Source of the DNA: Actinophytocola oryzae
GTDB lineage: Bacteria > Actinomycetota > Actinomycetes > Mycobacteriales > Pseudonocardiaceae
Assembly: GCF_004364325.1 (NCBI RefSeq)
Contig: NZ_SOCP01000022.1
Coordinates: 124,001 to 188,000, forward strand
DNA: 64,000 nucleotides
Direction: 5' to 3'
Below the pieces are notes generated by a model that saw nothing but the letters and a program-made list of their open reading frames with translations, searched no databases and had not been told where the DNA came from. The position numbers were made by a program, and so were the translations under genes. Shown piece by piece: positions 17,559 through 24,736 of the stretch; the first letter of the stretch is position 1, and each line of letters begins with the position of its first letter.

Positions 17559-18919
17559 TGTGGACCGCCGGGGGTGTCCTCGACGGTGATGCCCGCGGCC
17601 AGCAGGCGGTCGCGCACCGCGTCGGCGGTCGCGAAGTCACGGGCGGCGCGGGCGGCCTGCCGCTGCTCCAGCAGCTCCGACACGAGCGCGTCCAGCGCGC
17701 CGCGTGCCGCGGTGTCCACTGTGGACGCCGGCCAGGTCAGCGGGTCCAGGCCCAACACGGCCAGCTGCGCACGCACGGTGCCCGCCGCGCTCAACGCCGC
17801 CGCGTCTTCGTCGCTGTCCAGCGCGGTGAAGCCCTGCCGCACGGTGTTGTGCACCACCGCGACCGCCGCGGGGGTGCCGAGGTCGTCGTCCAGTGCGGCG
17901 GTGAACTCGGGGCCGACCGAGCCGATCGGCACCTCGCCGATCCTCGCGCCGACGCGCTGCACGAACGACTCGAGGCGCTGGTACGCGCGCACCGACTCGT
18001 CGAGCGCCGCCGTCGAGAACTCGATGACCGAGCGGTAGTGCGGCGCCACCAGGTAGTACCGCAGCTCCTGCGCCCGGTACCGCTCCAGCATCGACGGGAT
18101 CGACACCACGTTCCCGAGCGACTTCGACATCTTCTCGCCGGCCATCCCGACCAGCCCGTTGTGCATCCACAGGCGCGCGAACGGGTCGCCCGCGGCCCGC
18201 GACTGCGCCAGCTCGTTCTCGTGGTGCGGGAACACCAGGTCGTGCCCGCCGCCGTGGATGTCGAACTCCGCGCCGAGGTAGGTCAGCGCCATGGCCGAGC
18301 ACTCCAGGTGCCAGCCCGGCCTGCCGGGGCCCCACGGGGTCGGCCACGACGGCTCGCCCGGCCGTGCGCCCTTCCACAGCGTGAAGTCCCTCGGGTCGCG
18401 CTTGCCCTCTGCCGCCGACTCGCCCTGCTGCACCTCTTCGAGCCTCTGCCCGGACAGCTCGCCGTAGGACGGCCACGAGCGCACGTCGAAGTACACGTCA
18501 CCGGCCGCCGCGTACGCGTGGCCGCCGTCGACGAGCCGTTGCATCAGCTCGACCATCTGCGTGACGTGCCCGGTCGCGCGGGGCGCGATCGACGCGGGGC
18601 GGCAACCGAGCGCGGTGTACGCGTCGTCGAACTCGCGCTCGAACCGCGCCGACCACTGCCACCACGGCCGGCCCGCGTCGTTCGCCTTGCGCAGGATCTT
18701 GTCGTCCACGTCCGTGACGTTGCGCACGAGTGTGACGTCGAGGTCCTTGTGCTCGAGCCAGCGCCGCAGCACGTCGTAGTTCAACAGGCTGCGCACGTGC
18801 CCGATGTGCGGCGGGCCCTGCGGCGTCGGCCCACACACGTAGATCGACGCCGTTCCGCTGCGTACAGGCTGGAATTCCCGCACACTCCGGCTCGCGGTGT
18901 CGAACAGGTGGAGGCTCAC
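17537..18919 (-). CDS. cysS: cysteine--tRNA ligase
   Basis: Class I aminoacyl-tRNA synthetase charging tRNA-Cys, 460 residues, the usual length. The zinc Cys is in IYVCGPTPQ (Cys29), the HIGH motif is PPHIGHVRS (38-41), and the KMSKS loop is GEKMSKSLGN. Zinc ligands near GWHLECSAM and GGGHDLVFPHHENE are intact. The C-terminal DALR-like region overlaps the rlmB start. It is part of the carD-ispD-ispF-cysS-rlmB run. Confidence 0.97.
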   Translation of the reverse strand: MSLHLFDTASRSVREFQPVRSGTASIYVCGPTPQGPPHIGHVRSLLNYDVLRRWLEHKDLDVTLVRNVTDVDDKILRKANDAGRPWWQWSARFEREFDDAYTALGCRPASIAPRATGHVTQMVELMQRLVDGGHAYAAAGDVYFDVRSWPSYGELSGQRLEEVQQGESAAEGKRDPRDFTLWKGARPGEPSWPTPWGPGRPGWHLECSAMALTYLGAEFDIHGGGHDLVFPHHENELAQSRAAGDPFARLWMHNGLVGMAGEKMSKSLGNVVSIPSMLERYRAQELRYYLVAPHYRSVIEFSTAALDESVRAYQRLESFVQRVGARIGEVPIGSVGPEFTAALDDDLGTPAAVAVVHNTVRQGFTALDSDEDAAALSAAGTVRAQLAVLGLDPLTWPASTVDTAARGALDALVSELLEQRQAARAARDFATADAVRDRLLAAGITVEDTPGGPQWTLKDG

Positions 18920-18964
18920 GGCGTCGTCACTTTCGTGGGGAGGGGCCCGATCTGGCCTACGAGC

Positions 18965-19432
18965 CTAGCCGCGCGGTATCAGGCACGCGGTGGCAACCGC
19001 CGCGATGCCCTCTCCTCGACCCGTCAGCCCGAGCCCGTCCGTCGTGGTGCCGGACACCGCCACGTCCCCGCCAGCGGCCGTGGACAGCACCTTCTGCGCC
19101 TCGGCACGCCGTTTGCTGATCTTGGGGTGGTTGCCGATGACCTGCACGACCGCGTTGCCGAGCCGGTACCCGGCCGCCTCGACCCTGGTGCGTACCTCGG
19201 CGAGCAGCTCGACGCCGTGCGCACCGGACCAGCGTGGGTCGCCGGTGCCGAACACCGCGCCGAGATCACCCAGACCGGCGGCCGACAGCAGTGCGTCGCA
19301 CAGCGCGTGCGCGGCGACGTCACCGTCGGAGTGACCAGCGCAGCCGTCGACGCCCTCCCACCGCAGGCCCGCGATCCAGCACTCGCGGCCTGCCTCGACG
19401 GGGTGCACGTCCGTGCCGATGCCGACCCTCAC
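18965..19432 (-). CDS. ispF: 2-C-methyl-D-erythritol 2,4-cyclodiphosphate synthase
   Basis: MEP-pathway enzyme that cyclises CDP-ME 2-phosphate. The protein has 155 residues with metal ligands in GIGTDVHP (Asp, His) and CAGHSDGDVAAHALCDALL, and the C-terminal TDGLGLTGRGEGIAA motif. The GTG start at 19432 overlaps the ispD stop by GTGA, so the consecutive-but-one pathway enzymes IspD and IspF are translationally coupled. Confidence 0.96.
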   Translation of the reverse strand: MRVGIGTDVHPVEAGRECWIAGLRWEGVDGCAGHSDGDVAAHALCDALLSAAGLGDLGAVFGTGDPRWSGAHGVELLAEVRTRVEAAGYRLGNAVVQVIGNHPKISKRRAEAQKVLSTAAGGDVAVSGTTTDGLGLTGRGEGIAAVATACLIPRG

Positions 19433-20076
19433 CGCGCGAGCACCGCCCCGGCCACGGTCAGGTCGAACGGGGTGGTGATGCTCATCGCGGCCACGTCGCC
19501 CGGCACGGTGTGCACGGGTATGTCGACCTTCTCCAGGACGCCGCCCGCCGCGAGTGCGCGGTGCAACACGTCGTGCGTGAAGCCCTGGGGTGACTGGACG
19601 GCCCGGAGGGCGGTGCGGTCGGGGGTGCTGAGGATGACGCCGGCCGCGTCGACGCACTTGACCGTGTCCGCCACCGGCAGCACCGGGACCACGGCCTGGT
19701 GGCCTTCGGCCAGCGCGTCGGTGACCGCGTGCACGAGAGCGGGCGGGGTGAGGGCGCGGGAGACGTCGTGCACGAGCACCGACCGGGCATCCGGGACCAG
19801 CGTGGTGGCGGCCCGCAGGGCGAGCAGGACCGACTCGGTGCGGTCCGCGCCGCCGGGCACGACCGTCACGGGCTCGAACGAGGCGAGCGCCTCGGCGACC
19901 TCCGCCACATGGTCGGCAGGGGCCGCAACGACAACATGCCGCACGCGACCCGCGTCAAGCAGGCCACGCACGGCATGTGCGATCAAAGGCAAGCCATGTA
20001 GTCGAACCATGGCCTTGGGTCCGGCTGTGCCCAGACGTTCACCCCGCCCCGCAGCGGGGACGACCGCGACCGTCAC
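19429..20076 (-). CDS. ispD: 2-C-methyl-D-erythritol 4-phosphate cytidylyltransferase
   Basis: MEP-pathway enzyme joining MEP to CTP, 215 residues. The nucleotide-binding signature is VAVVPAAGRGERLGTAGPKAM, followed by GGADRTESVLLAL, VLVHDVSRALTPP and VQSPQGF. The GTG at 20076 is the first start that leaves the full N-terminal strand; the open frame further upstream lies opposite carD sequence and is not coding. It begins 40 bp after the carD stop. Confidence 0.95.
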   Translation of the reverse strand: MTVAVVPAAGRGERLGTAGPKAMVRLHGLPLIAHAVRGLLDAGRVRHVVVAAPADHVAEVAEALASFEPVTVVPGGADRTESVLLALRAATTLVPDARSVLVHDVSRALTPPALVHAVTDALAEGHQAVVPVLPVADTVKCVDAAGVILSTPDRTALRAVQSPQGFTHDVLHRALAAGGVLEKVDIPVHTVPGDVAAMSITTPFDLTVAGAVLAR

Positions 20077-20116
20077 AGTGGACTCGATATCTCGTTGTTG
20101 GCAGCTGCTCAGGCGG

Positions 20117-20608
20117 TCAGACCGACGCCGTGGCGAGGACCTCGTCGAGGATGACCTCGGCCTTGCCCTCGTCGGTGCCTTCGGCCAGCGCGAGCTCGCT
20201 GACCAGAATCTGGCGTGCCTTGGCCAGCATGCGCTTCTCACCGGCGGACAAACCGCGATCCTTCTCGCGCCGCCAGAGGTCGCGCACCACTTCGGCAACC
20301 TTGTTCACATCGCCCGAGGCGAGCTTCTCGAGGTTGGCCTTGTACCTTCTCGACCAGTTGGTCGGCTCCTCGGTGTGAGGAGCACGCAGAACATCGAATA
20401 CCCTGTTGAGGCCCTCCTGACCGACAACGTCCCGAACGCCCACGATCTCGGCGTTGTCCGCAGGGACGCGTACGGTGAGGTCACCCTGCGCGACCTTGAG
20501 AACGAGGTACTTCTTCTCCTCGCCCTTGATCACACGGGTCTCGATGGCTTCGATGAGTGCGGCACCGTGGTGCGGGTAGACGACGGTCTCTCCGACCTTG
20601 AAAACCAT
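20117..20608 (-). CDS. carD: CarD family transcription regulator
   Basis: RNA-polymerase-binding global regulator that stabilises open promoter complexes; essential in mycobacteria. The protein has 163 residues: an N-terminal RNAP-interaction (RID/Tudor-like) domain MVFKVGETVVYPHHGAALIEAIE, and a helical DNA-binding domain with the conserved Trp in NWSRRYKANLEKL. It heads the ispD-ispF-cysS-rlmB run. Confidence 0.97.
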   Translation of the reverse strand: MVFKVGETVVYPHHGAALIEAIETRVIKGEEKKYLVLKVAQGDLTVRVPADNAEIVGVRDVVGQEGLNRVFDVLRAPHTEEPTNWSRRYKANLEKLASGDVNKVAEVVRDLWRREKDRGLSAGEKRMLAKARQILVSELALAEGTDEGKAEVILDEVLATASV

Positions 20609-20635
20609 GTGTCCTCTGCCCCTTTCGCTGCCTCC

Positions 20636-20665
20636 ATCTTAACACGAGCCGCGCTGGTGCCGTAA
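20636..20665 (-). promoter_or_regulatory. candidate carD promoter
   Basis: On the minus strand TTACGG (20665-20660) and TAAGAT (20641-20636) are separated by 18 bp, about 28 bp before the carD ATG. The spacing and hexamers fit a housekeeping SigA/HrdB promoter. An A/G-rich stretch (GAAAGGGGCAGAGGA) follows as the leader and ribosome-binding site. Confidence 0.5.
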
Positions 20666-20891
20666 TGGGCCCGAGATCGGTTACCGCAGGTCAGCGGCCA
20701 GGTGCGGGTTCAGTCGAGGGGTTGACAAAGCGGCAATGACCGTGCTTGCCGACATTTGCCGGTCAGCCGATCACCGGAGTTTTCCGATGTCCGAACGGGA
20801 CGGTCGACGCACCCGGTCGACCACTCGCACGTGGTGGGGAGCGCTGCCGCTAGTCTTCGCGTGAGTCAGGGGAGCCCGAGGAAGGACCACG

Positions 20892-21626
20892 ATGGTGAGC
20901 CGTGAGACGACCCGACCGCTGCGCAAGCTGGCGCCCGCGGTGGCCATCGGTGTCAGCGCGCTGCTCGGGATCGTGGGCTGCGGAGCCGGTCAGGTCGCCC
21001 AGACCGCGGACATGGAACCCGCGGTCAACGGCAACATGAGCCAGGTGGGCAACCTGGTCCTGCGTGACGTCATGGTCGCCTTCCCCGACAACGGCGAGTC
21101 CTACGCGGCGGGTGAGGACGCCCCGCTGCTGCTCACGATCGCCAACACCGGCGGGGACGACGACGAGCTGACCGCCGTCTCCAGCCCGGCGGGCAAGGTC
21201 GAGATCACGGGCAACGCGAGCATCCCCGCCCACTCCGCGCTCCAGGTCGTCCAGCCGAGTGACAACCCCTCGTCGTCGACCAGCGAGACCACGACGACCA
21301 CGACCACCACGGGTTCGTCCACCGCGGAGACGACCGGGTCGCAGCCGCCGTCCTCGGGCAGCTCGTCGAGCACGTCCAGCGAGTCGTCGTCGGCCACCAC
21401 GACAACGACCGAGGAGGCGCCGGACGTGGTCGGCACCATCAGCCTGGTGATCACCGGGCTGACCGGTGACCTGCCGTTCGGCAAGACCGTGCCGGTGACC
21501 TTCGAGTTCGCCAAGGCGGGCAAGATCACCGTGAACCTGCCCGTCGCCGCGCCCACGACGGCGCGCGCGGAGGACCGGGACAAGGACATGGTCGAGCAGA
21601 ACTCCGGGACCACCGAGGACGAGTAG
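20892..21626 (+). CDS. LpqE-like lipoprotein
   Basis: A 244-residue secreted lipoprotein with a basic N-terminus, a hydrophobic helix and lipobox GIVGC (Cys30). The body is a beta-rich domain (about 50-115: NLVLRDVMVAFPDNGESYAAGEDAPLLLTIANTG), interrupted by a roughly 50-residue Ser/Thr-rich low-complexity insert, then the rest of the domain (VVGTISLVITGLTGDLPFGKTVPVTFEF). It is divergent from carD, as lpqE (Rv3584) adjoins carD in M. tuberculosis, and is probably the same gene. The domain is copper-chaperone-like (PCuAC-type) in some relatives, but no His/Met cluster is seen here. Confidence 0.8.
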   Translation: MVSRETTRPLRKLAPAVAIGVSALLGIVGCGAGQVAQTADMEPAVNGNMSQVGNLVLRDVMVAFPDNGESYAAGEDAPLLLTIANTGGDDDELTAVSSPAGKVEITGNASIPAHSALQVVQPSDNPSSSTSETTTTTTTTGSSTAETTGSQPPSSGSSSSTSSESSSATTTTTEEAPDVVGTISLVITGLTGDLPFGKTVPVTFEFAKAGKITVNLPVAAPTTARAEDRDKDMVEQNSGTTEDE

Positions 21627-21667
21627 CAGTTCGCCCCGTTGTCGGTGCTGCCGTCTAGGTTTGCGCC

Positions 21668-23044
21668 GTGGTGAAGAACGCGCGAACCAAACCCGCCTAC
21701 CGCTGCGCCGAGTGCGGCAACGAGTCGGCCAAGTGGTACGGCCGCTGTCCCGAGTGTCAGGCGTGGGGGACGCTCGAGGAGGTCGGCGTCCCCAAGGCCG
21801 CGCTGTCCAAGATCGTGGCGGGTGCACCCAGCTCCCCGGCTCGGCCCATCGGCGAGGTGGACGTCGAGGCGGCCAGGGCGCGGCAGACCGGCGTGTCCGA
21901 GCTGGACCGTGTGCTGGGCGGCGGGCTCGTGCCCGGTGCCGTGGTGCTCCTGGCAGGCGAGCCGGGTGTCGGCAAGTCGACCCTGTTGCTGGAGGTCGCG
22001 TACCGCTGGGCCGCGCGTGACGGCGCGTCGTCGCCGTCCCTGTACGTGACGGGCGAGGAGTCGGCCGGGCAGGTGCGGCTGCGGGCCGAGCGCACGGGCA
22101 ACGTGCACGAGGCCATGTACCTGGCCGCCGAGAGCGACCTCGCCACCATCCTCGGACACGTCGACGCCGTGAACCCCGGGATGCTGGTGGTCGACTCGGT
22201 GCAGACGCTGTCGACGACCGTGGTGGAGGGCACTGCGGGCGGCGTGACACAGGTGCGGGCGGTCACGGCCGCGCTGGTGGCGCTCGCCAAGGAACGTGGG
22301 CTGCCGGTCGTGCTGGTCGGGCACGTGACCAAGGACGGCGGGATCGCCGGGCCGCGCGTGCTGGAGCACCTCGTCGACGTCGTGCTGCACTTCGAGGGAG
22401 ACCGGCACTCGACGCTGCGTCTCGTGCGGGGAGTCAAGAACCGGTACGGCCCCGCCGACGAGGTGGGTTGCTTCGAGCTGGTCGACGACGGGATCCGCGG
22501 GGTGCCGGACCCGTCGGGGCTCTTCCTCAACCGGCGGGACCAGGGCGTGCCCGGGACGGCGGTGACGGTGGCCGTGGAGGGCAAGCGGCCACTGGTGGGG
22601 GAGGTGCAGGCGCTGGTGTCGCGGTCGGCGCTCGCGACCCCCCGGCGGGCGGTGTCCGGGTTGGACTCGTCCAGGGTGGCCATGGTCCTTGCGGTGCTGG
22701 AGCGCAGGGGCGGGATCCGGCTGTCGGACCAGGACGTCTTCGCGGCGACGGTCGGCGGCATGCGGATCCACGAGCCGTCCGCGGACCTGGCGCTCGCGCT
22801 CGCGGTGGCGTCCGCGGCCAGGGGACGCGCCCTGCCCGCGGACATCGTCGTGCTCGGGGAGGTCGGGCTCGCCGGGGAGGTTCGGCGCGTCCACGGGGTC
22901 AAGTCCCGGCTCGCGGAGGCAGGCCGGTTGGGGTTCACACGGGCGCTGATCCCGCCCGACTGCGAGGTGCCGGACGGGGTTCGGGCGCGGGTCTGTCCCG
23001 ACCTGGGTGCCGCCCTGGACGTGCTGGAGGCGGTCGCCACCTGA
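21668..23044 (+). CDS. radA: DNA repair protein RadA
   Basis: RecA-like branch-migration factor acting in recombination, 458 residues. It has an N-terminal zinc ribbon (CAECGNES...CPEC; Cys13, 16, 27, 30), Walker A GEPGVGKST, the RadA-specific KNRYGPADEVGCFEL motif, and a C-terminal Lon-like domain (VSGLDSSRVAMVLAVLERRGG). The start is GTG at 21668. In mycobacteria disA follows radA; here the next gene is convergent. Confidence 0.97.
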   Translation: MVKNARTKPAYRCAECGNESAKWYGRCPECQAWGTLEEVGVPKAALSKIVAGAPSSPARPIGEVDVEAARARQTGVSELDRVLGGGLVPGAVVLLAGEPGVGKSTLLLEVAYRWAARDGASSPSLYVTGEESAGQVRLRAERTGNVHEAMYLAAESDLATILGHVDAVNPGMLVVDSVQTLSTTVVEGTAGGVTQVRAVTAALVALAKERGLPVVLVGHVTKDGGIAGPRVLEHLVDVVLHFEGDRHSTLRLVRGVKNRYGPADEVGCFELVDDGIRGVPDPSGLFLNRRDQGVPGTAVTVAVEGKRPLVGEVQALVSRSALATPRRAVSGLDSSRVAMVLAVLERRGGIRLSDQDVFAATVGGMRIHEPSADLALALAVASAARGRALPADIVVLGEVGLAGEVRRVHGVKSRLAEAGRLGFTRALIPPDCEVPDGVRARVCPDLGAALDVLEAVAT

Positions 23045-23051
23045 CGCCAGG

Positions 23052-24104
23052 TCAGCCGGGTGGCCGCACCCCCATCGCCGGCACCACGGCCGTGGCCACC
23101 GAGGTGTAGCCGATCACCGTGCCGTCCTGTTCCGCTGTCTCTCGCTCGCCGATGAACTGGCCGGTCGCGGGGTCGACGATGATCTCCTGGCGGGTGCCCT
23201 CGCCGGTCACGCCGTAGGCCGTGCCCTCGCGGCCGTCCAGGTTCGCCACCCGGTCGGTGATCCGCAGGTCCGGGACCAGGGCCAGTGCGCGGTAGAAGGC
23301 CGCCCGCAGGTCGGCGGGTACCAGGCCCGACCTCAACGCGTCGGCCACGTAGACGAGCACCTCCAGGTCGGGAGTCGGCCCCTGTCCGGCGGTCGCGGCC
23401 CTGAGCCTGTCGTACAGCTCGGTCGGCTCGCGTGGCAGCGAGGCCAGGAACTCCTCGTCAGGGGTCTGCCAGGTGCCTCGTCGCGCGCACGGCTCACGGT
23501 GCTCCTCCTTGGCGAACCAGTCGCCGCAGGGGGCCCGCCACTTGCCTTCCAACCCGCCCCCCTCGTCGACCGGGTAGCCGGCCGCCCTGGCCTCCGCCTC
23601 GGTGCCCGACACCCACTTCCTGGCCCCCGTCACGTCCCTGCGCAGCAGCCAGTCCTGGGTCTGGTCCGCGGGAACCCACGTCTCCAGGAGGTTCTCCGCC
23701 AGGTACGAGTACCGGTCGGTGCCGGTCAGCCACCACGCGTGTGTCGCCACGTAGCGGTACTCGCCAGGACCCAGCGGCTGGTCGACCGAGGTGATCCTCT
23801 CCGCGGTGATCGTCAGCTGCTGTCCCGCGGCGTTCGGGATGTTGTCGCCGAACCGGACGGTCTGCACGACCAGCACGCTCGCCACCACCACGACCACCGA
23901 GGCGACCGCCGCCGCCCACCAGCGCCACCGCCTGCGTGGCCCGGCGGCCTCCGGGTTCGCCGCGCCCGCGGCAACCAGCAGTTCGGTGCGGGAGCGGGTC
24001 AGTACACGCCTGTCCGGGTCCTTCACGGCGCCCAGTGCGGCCAGCGCCCGGTCCAGCTCGTCGTCGGACCACATGTCCCGGACGTTGTCGTCGCTGTCAG
24101 GCAT
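23052..24104 (-). CDS. CU044_5270-like membrane protein, partner of ECF sigma factor
   Basis: A 350-residue protein with a short cytoplasmic N-terminus (DNVRDMWSDDELDRALAAL), one transmembrane helix at about residues 62-80 (WWAAAVASVVVVVASVLVV), and a large extracytoplasmic domain ending TSVATAVVPAMGVRPPG. The topology is that of an anti-sigma-like regulator, and this family is commonly found beside SigE-type ECF factors in actinomycetes. The ATG at 24104 has AGGAGGG upstream and lies inside the end of the sigma gene (8-bp overlap). No zinc anti-sigma (ZAS) motif is visible, so direct anti-sigma action is inference. Confidence 0.8.
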   Translation of the reverse strand: MPDSDDNVRDMWSDDELDRALAALGAVKDPDRRVLTRSRTELLVAAGAANPEAAGPRRRWRWWAAAVASVVVVVASVLVVQTVRFGDNIPNAAGQQLTITAERITSVDQPLGPGEYRYVATHAWWLTGTDRYSYLAENLLETWVPADQTQDWLLRRDVTGARKWVSGTEAEARAAGYPVDEGGGLEGKWRAPCGDWFAKEEHREPCARRGTWQTPDEEFLASLPREPTELYDRLRAATAGQGPTPDLEVLVYVADALRSGLVPADLRAAFYRALALVPDLRITDRVANLDGREGTAYGVTGEGTRQEIIVDPATGQFIGERETAEQDGTVIGYTSVATAVVPAMGVRPPG

Positions 24105-24696
24105 GACCGCCCTCCTCTCGGTGGGTGGGGGCGTTGGCACGCAGCCACTTCCGCACCCGGTGCAGCCGGGATCGCACGGTCCCGACCGGGATGTTCAGTG
24201 CGTCGGCGACCTCGGTGGAGTCGAGGCCGGCCCACGACGTGAGCAACAGCACGTCCCGGTCGCCTTCGGACAGCTCGGCCAGGGCACCGGCCAGGCGCGC
24301 GGCCATCACCGCGGCGTCGAGCCGGTCCGCCACCCTGGCCTCGTGGCTCGCCACGGACTCCTGCGTGTGCCCGATCGACCGGGCCGCGGCCTGCAGTCCA
24401 CGCAGCTCCTGGCGCACGTGCCTGCGCAGCAGGTTCGTGGCGATGCCGTACAGCCACGACCGCACCGCACCCCGGCGCGGGTCGTAGCTGTGCCGCTGGT
24501 TCAACGCGACCAGGAACGTCTCACTCACCAGGTCGTGCGCGTTCTCCGCACCGACCCGCCGCGCGAGGTAGCGGTGCAGCGATCTGGCGTACGCGTCGAA
24601 GAGCCGGCCGAACTCCACTGCCGGCTCCGGTCCGCCCAGGTAGGGGCGATCCCTGTCGGCAGGCAGCGGCTCGTCGGCAGGCCCGCGTCGCGTCAT
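24097..24696 (-). CDS. ECF RNA polymerase sigma factor
   Basis: A 199-residue sigma-70 family extracytoplasmic-function factor. Region 2 is FGRLFDAYARSLHRYLARRVGAENAHDLVSETFLVAL...AVRSWLYGIATNLLRRHVR, and region 4 is LSEGDRDVLLLTSWAGLDSTEVADALNIPVGTVRSRLHRVRKWL. The ATG at 24696 has GAGGA upstream; a GTG three codons earlier is an alternative. It overlaps the downstream membrane partner by 8 bp, which fits a sigma/regulator pair. Confidence 0.92.
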   Translation of the reverse strand: MTRRGPADEPLPADRDRPYLGGPEPAVEFGRLFDAYARSLHRYLARRVGAENAHDLVSETFLVALNQRHSYDPRRGAVRSWLYGIATNLLRRHVRQELRGLQAAARSIGHTQESVASHEARVADRLDAAVMAARLAGALAELSEGDRDVLLLTSWAGLDSTEVADALNIPVGTVRSRLHRVRKWLRANAPTHREEGGHA

Positions 24697-24736
24697 CGTC
24701 CTCACATCAGGTGTTGCCCGAGGACGAGTCAGACGT

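Noticed and set aside
17084..20665. Very long open frame (about 1,190 codons) on the plus strand
   Set aside because: It runs antisense through rlmB, cysS, ispF, ispD and carD, all certain genes. The translation is Arg/Pro/His-rich with no domain, as expected from antisense frames in high-GC DNA.
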